The notes under the pieces are model-generated. The model worked only from the letters and a program-made list of their open reading frames with translations. It made no database searches and was not told where the DNA came from. A stretch of 32,490 nt of DNA from Oscillospiraceae bacterium (GTDB lineage Bacteria > Bacillota > Clostridia > Oscillospirales > Oscillospiraceae), in NCBI GenBank assembly GCA_017522015.1, contig JAFXAW010000046.1, positions 1 to 32,490 of the forward strand. Reading direction: 5' to 3'. This document shows, in pieces, positions 6,854 to 13,281 of this stretch (position 1 is its first letter; each line of letters starts with the position of its first letter). A program made the position numbers and the translations under genes.

Positions 6854-7163
6854 AGCCCCTCCGGAAAGCGCGGACGCCGCGTTTTCCGCGCCTCTGCGCC
6901 CCCGAACACACTCGAGTTCTCTTTCCGCGCCTCTGCGCCCAAAATGCGGACGTGTTCGCTTTCCCCTGTGCCTCTTGCCCCGGAATGCGTACGCGCCCCC
7001 CTCTCCGCACTTCCCCTTTCCAAAATCACCTCTGCACCGGCCGCGGCACTTTGCTCTGCGGCCGGTTTTTCTTTTCCGCGCAGTGCAGAAATCCACCGCT
7101 GTGCAAGCGCAGCGGCAGGGAGTCGGAATTTTCTGTCTTTGCCGCGCTTTTTTCGCAAAGTTC
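6854..7163. other. Intergenic stretch with a short direct repeat
   Basis: No gene is supported here. An exact 18-base word (TTCCGCGCCTCTGCGCCC) occurs at 6884-6901 and again at 6923-6940. The only other structure is the terminator at 7036-7074. Confidence 0.6.
7036..7074 (+). terminator. Rho-independent terminator after the GNAT gene
   Basis: ACCGGCCGC (7036-7044) pairs with GCGGCCGGT (7058-7066) across a 13-base loop and is followed by TTTTCTTTT. It separates the GNAT gene from the CoA-transferase operon. Confidence 0.85.
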
Positions 7164-7192
7164 TTGCAATACGAAGCAAAATGTGCGATAGT
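7164..7192 (+). promoter_or_regulatory. Promoter of the CoA-transferase operon
   Basis: TTGCAA (7164-7169), a 17-bp spacer and GATAGT (7187-7192), with an extended -10 TG two bases upstream. The leader to the ATG at 7248 is about 50 nt. Confidence 0.5.
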
Positions 7193-7247
7193 ACATATGT
7201 ATAAGTATGAATACTCGCAATCTATTGCCGAGGAGGTTTATTATTCT

Positions 7248-8879
7248 ATGGCAAAATTCATCACGGCGGCCGAGGCTGCCGAGCTGATACCGGACGGCGC
7301 TACAATCGGCGTGGCCGGTATGGGCCTTTCCGGTTTCCCGGAGGAAGTTGTCTGCGCGATCCGGGACCGTTTCAAGGCCACGGGCCATCCCTGCAACCTG
7401 GAGCTGCATCAGGGCAGCGCCATGGGTGACTGGGGCGTTGGCAACGAATACGACGGCTGGGATCTGACCAAGCGTGAGACGCCGCTGGACGTTAAGGAAG
7501 CAGGTTCCCGCGGTCTTTCCCGTCTGGGCGAAGCCGGACCGGGTCTTGTGACCAAGTGGTACGGCGCGCATGTGGGCAGCGCCTTTGCGCTGCGCGACCT
7601 GGCCGCAAACAACCAGCTGCAGAGCTGGTGTCTGCCGCAGGGCATTGCCGTGAGCATCTGGCGTGAGATCGCCGCGGGCCGTCCCGGCCTGCTGAGCAAG
7701 GTCGGTCTCGGCACCTTCGTCGACCCGCGCATGGAAGGCGGCCGCATGAACCAGTGCACCGAGGGCAACGTCGCCGAGCTGGTGGAGTTTGACGGCGAAG
7801 AATATCTCTACTACAAATCCTTCCCGCTGCAGGTCGCGCTGCTGCGCGGCACCATTGCGGACGAAAACGGCAACATTTCCTTCATGAACGAGGGCATCCT
7901 CAACGAAGGTCTCGCCGTTGCAGCCGCGGCGCACAACAGCGGCGGCATCGTCATCGTGCAGGTGCAGTACCTCACGAAGAACGACACCATTCCGCCGAAG
8001 GATGTTAAAATCCCCGGCATTCTGGTGGACTACGTGGTCGAGGCGCAGGATCCCATGTCCTGCTGGCAGACCGAGGGCCGCTATTTTGAGCCCGCGTTTT
8101 CCGGCCAGATCCGCCGTCCGATGGGCGCCATCCCCGCCATCCCGCTTTCCGAGCGCAAGGTCATTGCCCGGCGCTGCGCAGCGGAGGTGCAGGAGGGTTA
8201 CGTGCTCAACCTCGGCGTTGGCATGAGCGCCGACGTCGGCAGCATTCTGGCGGAAGAGGGTTACATTGACCGCGTGACCATGTGCTGCGAGAGCGGCATG
8301 ATCGGCGGCGTGCCCTGCGCCCTGCCGAACTTCGGCTCGAGCTACAACCCCGAAGCGGTTGTCGAGCAGAGCAACTCCTTTGACATCATCACCGGCGGCG
8401 GCCTGAACATGACCTGCCTTGGCATGGGCGAGTGCGACGAGGACGGCAACGTCAACGTCTCCAAGTTCGGCCCGCGTCTGACCGGCCCCGGCGGCTTTAT
8501 TGACATCACCAGCGCCACGCCCAAGGTTGTCTTCTGCGGCACCTTCATGGGCAAGGCCAAGTTGCAGATCGGCGACGGCAAGCTCACCATTTTGCAGGAG
8601 GGCAAGGTGCGCAAGCTGCTCAAGTCCGTTGAGCAGATCACCTTCGCCGGAAAGCAGATCCGTCCGGATCAGGACGTGCTCTATGTCACCGAGCGCTGCG
8701 TTATGAAGCCCATTGACGGAAAAATGACGATCATTGAGATCGCTCCGGGCATTGACCTGGAAAAAGACATCCTTGCGCAGATGGACTTCGTGCCCGCTGT
8801 CGCGGAGGATCTGAAAACGATGGATCCCGGCATGTTCTGCGAGCAGTGGGGCGGTCTGGGTAAATATTTTGAAAGATAA
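7248..8879 (+). CDS. Acyl-CoA:acetate/propionate CoA-transferase (family I)
   Basis: A single-chain family I CoA-transferase of 543 aa, a typical size for YdiF/propionate CoA-transferase proteins, with both half-domains fused. It moves CoA between an acyl-CoA and a free acid such as acetate through a glutamyl-CoA intermediate. The first domain covers about 1-285 and the second about 300-520. The catalytic glutamate is Glu348 in MCCESGMIGGVP. The glycine-rich CoA-binding stretches GVAGMGLSGFP (21-31) and NLGVGM (321-326) are present. The start is ATG 7248 with AGGAGG 11 nt upstream. It is the first gene of an operon with acyl-CoA dehydrogenase and EtfBA. Codons are biased as in highly expressed genes. 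The acid partner (butyrate, propionate, lactate or another) cannot be read from the sequence. Confidence 0.88.
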   Translation: MAKFITAAEAAELIPDGATIGVAGMGLSGFPEEVVCAIRDRFKATGHPCNLELHQGSAMGDWGVGNEYDGWDLTKRETPLDVKEAGSRGLSRLGEAGPGLVTKWYGAHVGSAFALRDLAANNQLQSWCLPQGIAVSIWREIAAGRPGLLSKVGLGTFVDPRMEGGRMNQCTEGNVAELVEFDGEEYLYYKSFPLQVALLRGTIADENGNISFMNEGILNEGLAVAAAAHNSGGIVIVQVQYLTKNDTIPPKDVKIPGILVDYVVEAQDPMSCWQTEGRYFEPAFSGQIRRPMGAIPAIPLSERKVIARRCAAEVQEGYVLNLGVGMSADVGSILAEEGYIDRVTMCCESGMIGGVPCALPNFGSSYNPEAVVEQSNSFDIITGGGLNMTCLGMGECDEDGNVNVSKFGPRLTGPGGFIDITSATPKVVFCGTFMGKAKLQIGDGKLTILQEGKVRKLLKSVEQITFAGKQIRPDQDVLYVTERCVMKPIDGKMTIIEIAPGIDLEKDILAQMDFVPAVAEDLKTMDPGMFCEQWGGLGKYFER

Positions 8880-8894
8880 GGCGGGATTATCACT

Positions 8895-10037
8895 ATGATT
8901 TTATCTCAGCAGCATCAGATGATGCAAAAGCTCTACCGGCAGTTTGCGGAAACCGAGTTCACCGACGAGCTGCTTGACAGACTGGAAGAAACCGAAGAGT
9001 TTGACTGGGACATCCACAACAAGATGGCCAAGTACGGCTTCATGGGCGTGAAAATCCCGGTGAAGTACGGCGGTCAGGGTGCGGATTCTCTGGCTTACGC
9101 GCTGATGATCGAAGAGTTCGCGCGCGTATCCCCGGTTTTGTCCATCTATGCCAACACCTCCAACTCTCTGGGCGCAGGCCCGCTGCTCTACTGCGGCACC
9201 GAGGAGCAGAAGCAGAAGTACGTGACCCCCGTTGCCAAGGGCGAGAAGATCCTTGTCTTCGCGCTGACCGAGCCGGAGGCCGGCTCCGACGCGGGCGGCA
9301 CGCTCACCACCGCCGTGCAGGATGGCGACTACTACGTTCTCAACGGCCGCAAGACCTTCATCTCCGGCGCGCCCTTTGCCGACTATGCGGTCATCTACGC
9401 CAAGACGGATCCGACCCAGCGCGGCTCCCGCGGCATTTCCATGTTCATCGTGGACATGAAGCTGCCCGGCGTCACCTGCGGCAAGCCCGAAAAGAAGATG
9501 GGCATCGTGGGCTATCCCACCAGCGACATCATCATGGAAGACGTGCGCGTACATAAGAGCGAGCTGCTCGGACCGCTTCACAAGGGCTTCTCCACCGCGA
9601 TGAAGACGCTGGACGGCGGCCGTCTCGGCATGGCGGCGCAGGCCGTCGGCATGGCGCAGGGCTGCCTTGACGAGTCCGTCAAGTACGCCAAGGAGCGCAA
9701 GCAGTTCGGCCAGCCCATCGCCAAGTTCCAGGCCATCAGCTTCATGCTCGCCGACATGGCCACGGAGATCGAGGCCGCGCGTCAGCTCGTTTACTCCACC
9801 GCCGTGCGCATGGATGCCGGCGATCCCGAAACCAACAAGCTCTGCGCCATGAGCAAGCTCTACGCCGCTGAGATGTGCAACCGCGTGGCTTACAAGGCCG
9901 TGCAGATTCACGGCGGCTACGGCTACATCAAGGACTACAAGGTGGAGCGCTTCTACCGTGACGCCCGCATCGCCAGCATCTACGAGGGCACTTCCCAGGT
10001 CCAGCAGATGGTCATTTCGGGCAATCTGCTCAGATAA
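8895..10037 (+). CDS. Short-chain acyl-CoA dehydrogenase (butyryl-CoA dehydrogenase-like)
   Basis: An FAD enzyme of 380 aa, full length for short-chain acyl-CoA dehydrogenases. In anaerobes it works as an enoyl-CoA reductase, taking electrons from EtfAB. Seen in the sequence: the FAD/substrate loop [14 protein letters not shown] (near 124-137), FISGA, the ERKQFG dimer motif, QIHGGYGYI near the FAD pyrophosphate, and the catalytic base Glu364 in IYEGTSQVQ. The start is ATG 8895 with AAGGCGGG about 9 nt upstream and only 15 nt after the CoA-transferase stop. Gene order (dehydrogenase, etfB, etfA) is that of clostridial butyryl-CoA dehydrogenase/Etf complexes. Crotonyl-CoA is the default substrate guess; acryloyl-CoA or an aryl-acryloyl-CoA are alternatives. 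Confidence 0.9.
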   Translation: MILSQQHQMMQKLYRQFAETEFTDELLDRLEETEEFDWDIHNKMAKYGFMGVKIPVKYGGQGADSLAYALMIEEFARVSPVLSIYANTSNSLGAGPLLYCGTEEQKQKYVTPVAKGEKILVFALTEPEAGSDAGGTLTTAVQDGDYYVLNGRKTFISGAPFADYAVIYAKTDPTQRGSRGISMFIVDMKLPGVTCGKPEKKMGIVGYPTSDIIMEDVRVHKSELLGPLHKGFSTAMKTLDGGRLGMAAQAVGMAQGCLDESVKYAKERKQFGQPIAKFQAISFMLADMATEIEAARQLVYSTAVRMDAGDPETNKLCAMSKLYAAEMCNRVAYKAVQIHGGYGYIKDYKVERFYRDARIASIYEGTSQVQQMVISGNLLR

Positions 10038-10051
10038 GGAGGAAGCTGATA

Positions 10052-10855
10052 ATGAAGTTTATTGTTTGCGTTAAGCAGGTGCCGGATACCTCCGGCGTTG
10101 TGGCGGTGAAGGCGGACGGCACGATGGACCGTTCCCGCATGGCCACCATCACCAACCCCGACGACCTGAACGCGGTTGAGGCCGCGCTCGCGCTGAAGGA
10201 TCAGAATCCGGAAGCGAAGGTCATCGTGGTTTCCATGGGTCCCGCGCCCGCCGAGGGCATGCTGCGTGAGCTGCTGGCCATGGGCTGCGACGAGGCCGTT
10301 CTCGTCTCCGGCCGTGAGTTCGGCGGAAGCGACACCTTTGCCACCTCCCAGATCATCGCCGCGGCCATCGCGCACATCGGTCTGGACGAGGATGACATCA
10401 TCTTCTGCGGCCGTCAGGCCATTGACGGTGACACCGCGCAGGTCGGCCCGCAGATCGCAGAGAAGCTGGATCTGCCCCAGGTCACCTACGCCATCGATCT
10501 GAAGCTGGAGGGTGACAAGCTCATCGTCCGCCGCCAGCTCGAGGACGGCTACATGACCATTGAGACCTCCCTGCCCTGCCTCGTCACCTGCATCAAGGAG
10601 CTCAACGTTCCCCGCTACATGACCGTCAAGGGCATTCTGGAGAGCTTCTCCAAGCCCTACCAGGTCTTCGATTACAACGAGCTCAAGGACGAGCCGCTGA
10701 TCGAGCTGGACACCATCGGTCTGAAGGGCTCCCCCACCAACGTGTACAAGTCCTTCTCGCCTCCGCTCAAGGGCGCCGGCGTGATTCTGGATGGCAGCCC
10801 CGCGGAATCCGTCGAGAAGCTCTTTGCAGCGCTGACGGAAAAACACATCATTTGA
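10052..10855 (+). CDS. etfB: Electron transfer flavoprotein subunit beta
   Basis: The beta subunit of ETF (267 aa). It pairs with EtfA and carries electrons to the acyl-CoA dehydrogenase. Motifs: VKQVPDTSG at 8-16, NPDDLNAVEAAL, VSMGPAPAE, and the nucleotide-binding segment CGRQAIDGDTAQVGPQIAEKL near 122-142. The closeness to clostridial EtfB proteins of electron-bifurcating complexes (second flavin, NADH to ferredoxin) is from memory; bifurcation is plausible but not demonstrable here. Strong ribosome site AAGGAGG 9 nt before the ATG; the gene begins 14 nt after the dehydrogenase stop. Confidence 0.93.
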   Translation: MKFIVCVKQVPDTSGVVAVKADGTMDRSRMATITNPDDLNAVEAALALKDQNPEAKVIVVSMGPAPAEGMLRELLAMGCDEAVLVSGREFGGSDTFATSQIIAAAIAHIGLDEDDIIFCGRQAIDGDTAQVGPQIAEKLDLPQVTYAIDLKLEGDKLIVRRQLEDGYMTIETSLPCLVTCIKELNVPRYMTVKGILESFSKPYQVFDYNELKDEPLIELDTIGLKGSPTNVYKSFSPPLKGAGVILDGSPAESVEKLFAALTEKHII

Positions 10856-10868
10856 GGAGGGCATTGAA

Positions 10869-11960
10869 GTGGTGAAATTTGAGAATACGAATCCCGCCGA
10901 TTTCCACGGCGTTTGGGTCTTCTGCGAGCAGAGAGGCGGCGAGGTTAACCCCACTGCTTACGAGCTGCTCTCCGAGGGACGCAAGCTGGCCGACGACCTG
11001 GGCGTGGAGCTTTGCGGCCTCCTGCTGGGCGACAATGTGAAGGATCTGGCCCCCGCTTTCGGCGGCTACGGTGCCGATCGCGTGCTCGTTTGCGAGGATC
11101 CGCTGCTGAAGGAATATACCACCGACGCTTACGCCAAGGTTCTGTGCGACATGGTTATGGAGCACAAGCCGGAGGTCGTGCTCATCGGCGCAACCAACAT
11201 CGGCCGTGACCTCGGCCCCCGCTGCGCCGCGCGTCTGCACACCGGCCTGACGGCTGACTGCACGCATCTGGACGTGGATGTGGCCAAGTACAAAGAGTTC
11301 CTGAAGAGCACCTCCACCATGGATGTGGAAAAGATGCAGTGGGACATGAGCGACAAGGGTCTGAAGATGACCCGTCCCGCTTTCGGCGGCCACCTGATGG
11401 CCACCATCATCTGCCCCCGCTTCCGTCCCCAGATGTCCACCGTCCGTCCGGGCGTCATGCAGTGCGCCCCCTTCGATCAGGCCAAGGCCGACGCCTGCAA
11501 GGTCGAGCTCTGCCCCGTTACGCTCAGCGAGAGCGACCTGAAGACCAAGGTGCTGGAAGTTGTCAAAGAGGCCAAGTCCGCCGTCGATCTGATCGGCGCG
11601 GAAGTGGTTGTCTGCGTGGGCTTCGGCATCAGCAAGGACGTCAAGACCGGCATCGAGCTCGCGCAGCAGCTTGCTGACGCGCTGGGCGGCGTGGTCGGCG
11701 CTTCCCGCGCCGTCGTGGACGCGGGCTGGCTCGACGCAAGCCACCAGGTCGGCCAGACCGGCAAGACCGTCCGCCCGAAGATCTACATCGCGCTGGGCAT
11801 CTCGGGCGCCATTCAGCACAAGTCCGGCATGCAGGACTCCGAGTGCATCATCGCCGTCAACCAGAACGGCGACGCGCCCATCTTTGAGATTGCAAACTAC
11901 GGCATCGTCGGCGACCTGTTCAAGATCGTGCCCGAGATGATCGAGCAGCTCAAGAAGTAA
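10869..11960 (+). CDS. etfA: Electron transfer flavoprotein subunit alpha
   Basis: The alpha subunit of ETF (363 aa), somewhat longer than the common 320-340. The N-terminal domain (about 10-200) has the ETF alpha/beta fold. The C-terminal FAD-binding domain has VVGASRAVVDAGW, HQVGQTGKTVRPKIYIA and GISGAIQH, the loops that hold the FAD. The start is GTG 10869 with GAGGAGGG 7 nt upstream; the next codon is also GTG (10872). It is the last gene of the operon, and a strong terminator follows 22 nt after the stop. Confidence 0.93.
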   Translation: MVKFENTNPADFHGVWVFCEQRGGEVNPTAYELLSEGRKLADDLGVELCGLLLGDNVKDLAPAFGGYGADRVLVCEDPLLKEYTTDAYAKVLCDMVMEHKPEVVLIGATNIGRDLGPRCAARLHTGLTADCTHLDVDVAKYKEFLKSTSTMDVEKMQWDMSDKGLKMTRPAFGGHLMATIICPRFRPQMSTVRPGVMQCAPFDQAKADACKVELCPVTLSESDLKTKVLEVVKEAKSAVDLIGAEVVVCVGFGISKDVKTGIELAQQLADALGGVVGASRAVVDAGWLDASHQVGQTGKTVRPKIYIALGISGAIQHKSGMQDSECIIAVNQNGDAPIFEIANYGIVGDLFKIVPEMIEQLKK

Positions 11961-11977
11961 AAACACCAAGGCATAAC

Positions 11978-12010
11978 AAAAAGACCGTGACGGCCGTCAC
12001 GGTCTTTTTT
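11978..12010. terminator. Bidirectional terminator after etfA
   Basis: GACCGTGAC (11983-11991) pairs perfectly with GTCACGGTC (11996-12004) around GGCC. The hairpin is flanked by A5 upstream and T6 downstream, so it works on both strands. Confidence 0.9.
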
Positions 12011-12023
12011 GTTGTTTAGTCGC

Positions 12024-12225
12024 CGCGGGCTTGCCGCGGATATGGATTCTTGTTTGACATCCGGTGCAAGGGTTGCCTCGCTTGACATCCGGTGCAACGC
12101 TCGTCCTGTTTGACATCCGCCGCGGATACGGGTTCTTGTTTGACATCCGGTGCAAGGGTCACCTTGTTTGGTATCTGTCGTAAGGGTCACCTTGTCTGAC
12201 ACCCGCCACGGATATGGATTTATGC
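12024..12225. repeat. Hierarchical tandem repeat, 28/30-bp units in an 86-bp super-repeat
   Basis: Seven units in a row. Their starts are 12024, 12054, 12082, 12110, 12140, 12168 and 12196. Units at 12054, 12082, 12140 and 12168 are 28 bp (type A; the best begin TTGACATCCGGTGCAAGGGT). Units at 12024, 12110 and 12196 are 30 bp (type B, containing GCCGCGGATATGGATTC or a close variant). The order is B A A, B A A, B, so the B core recurs exactly every 86 bp (12033, 12119, 12205). The last two units are the most diverged. A 28-bp period does not keep a reading frame, there are no unique spacers and no -10 boxes follow the TTGACA words. The array lies between two convergent operons. Confidence 0.85.
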
Positions 12226-12229
12226 AAAT

Positions 12230-12259
12230 GCAGCGGAAACAGGCATCTGTTTCCGCTGC
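12230..12259. terminator. Strong hairpin, possible terminator of the glycyl radical operon
   Basis: GCAGCGGAAACAG (12230-12242) pairs perfectly with CTGTTTCCGCTGC (12247-12259) around GCAT. It lies 44 nt past the activase stop on the - strand. The T-run is poor on that strand (ATTTGC), so termination is a guess. On the + strand a T6 run comes 10 nt later. Confidence 0.45.
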
Positions 12260-12303
12260 AAAAGCGCGTTCTTTTTTGTGTCCGCTGCAGGTGCAGCCGA
12301 GAC

Positions 12304-13254
12304 TCAGTGAATCGTCACGTTGAGGCCGTATTCCTCCATGATGCCCTTGAGCTGCTGCATCTTTTCGTCGCTGGGGGGCGTTGCCTCCAGCACCGTGCCG
12401 TCGCTGATGCGGGCATACTTGGAAACGCCCATGTTGTGATACGGCAAAAGCTGCACAACCGTCACCGCGTCGCCAAGCTCCTTGCAGAAGGCAGCGGTGG
12501 CGCGGATGTTCTCCTCGGAATCGTTGAACATGGGGATGACAGGGATACGGACCTGGAGCTTTCCGCCCGCAGCGGCAATGCGCCGCGCATTGTCCAGAAT
12601 CCGCTCGTTGGGCACGGCCACGGTGGCCTGATGCCGCTCGCTGTCCATATGCTTGAGGTCATACAGGAACAGGTCGACATAGGGCATTACCGCCTCCACC
12701 GCTTCCCAGGGCGCGAAGCCCGTGGTGTCCAGCGCCGTGTGGATGCCCTCTTCCTTGAGGCGGCGGAGCAGTTCCTTCGTGAACTCCAGCTGGCTGAGCG
12801 CTTCACCGCCCGAAACGGTGGCGCCGCCGCCGGAATGCTCATAAAAGCTCTTGTCCGCGAGCACGCGCTTGACCACATCGTCCACGGTGTAGTCCTCGCC
12901 GCAGATGTACAGCGCATGCGGATGGCAGGCCTTTGCGCATTCGCCGCAGTTGTCGCAAAGCGTGCGATCCACGTGGATGAGCTGCAGCTCCTCCCCGGTC
13001 AGGGAGTCGATGCGCGTGCCCTCCGCCTTGATCGCCTGCTTCGGGCAAGCCTTGATGCAGCGCTCCTGGCAATACTTCGTGCCGACGCAGCGCATGGAAA
13101 TCCAGCTCAGCTGGGGATAAAAAGCCTGGGATTCCGGGCTGTGGCACCAGGGGCAGCGCAGCGGGCAGCCCTTGAGAAACACCGTTGTGCGGATGCCCGG
13201 GCCGTCCTGCACGGAAAAGCCCTGAATGTCATAAATCTTGCCGGTCAGCGGCAT
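12304..13254 (-). CDS. Glycyl-radical enzyme activating protein (radical SAM)
   Basis: A radical-SAM activase of 316 aa that abstracts a hydrogen from the conserved glycine of its partner enzyme to set up the stable radical. The SAM cluster motif CxxxCxxC is Cys30, Cys34, Cys37 (CPLRCPWC). A two-cluster ferredoxin-like insert follows: Cys56/62/66/70 and Cys100/103/106/110. This insert separates the activases of dehydratases, lyases and decarboxylases from the smaller pyruvate formate-lyase activase. SGGEAL (near 149) is the GGE motif that binds SAM. It starts 27 nt after the glycyl radical enzyme stop, with GGGAGA 9 nt before the ATG, and so is cotranscribed with it and presumably dedicated to it. 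Confidence 0.92.
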   Translation of the reverse strand: MPLTGKIYDIQGFSVQDGPGIRTTVFLKGCPLRCPWCHSPESQAFYPQLSWISMRCVGTKYCQERCIKACPKQAIKAEGTRIDSLTGEELQLIHVDRTLCDNCGECAKACHPHALYICGEDYTVDDVVKRVLADKSFYEHSGGGATVSGGEALSQLEFTKELLRRLKEEGIHTALDTTGFAPWEAVEAVMPYVDLFLYDLKHMDSERHQATVAVPNERILDNARRIAAAGGKLQVRIPVIPMFNDSEENIRATAAFCKELGDAVTVVQLLPYHNMGVSKYARISDGTVLEATPPSDEKMQQLKGIMEEYGLNVTIH

Positions 13255-13281
13255 AGTGTTCGTTCTCCCTTCACGCGGGGC

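Noticed and set aside
7026-7934. Open frame on the - strand across the CoA-transferase start
   Set aside because: Shadow of the CoA-transferase gene, covering its promoter and the upstream terminator; no motifs.
12054-12145. The repeated TTGACA words as a row of promoters
   Set aside because: None has a -10 box at 16-18 bp; the words are just part of the repeat unit.
12024-12225. The 28-bp repeat as a CRISPR array
   Set aside because: The units follow each other directly without unique spacers, and no cas gene is nearby.
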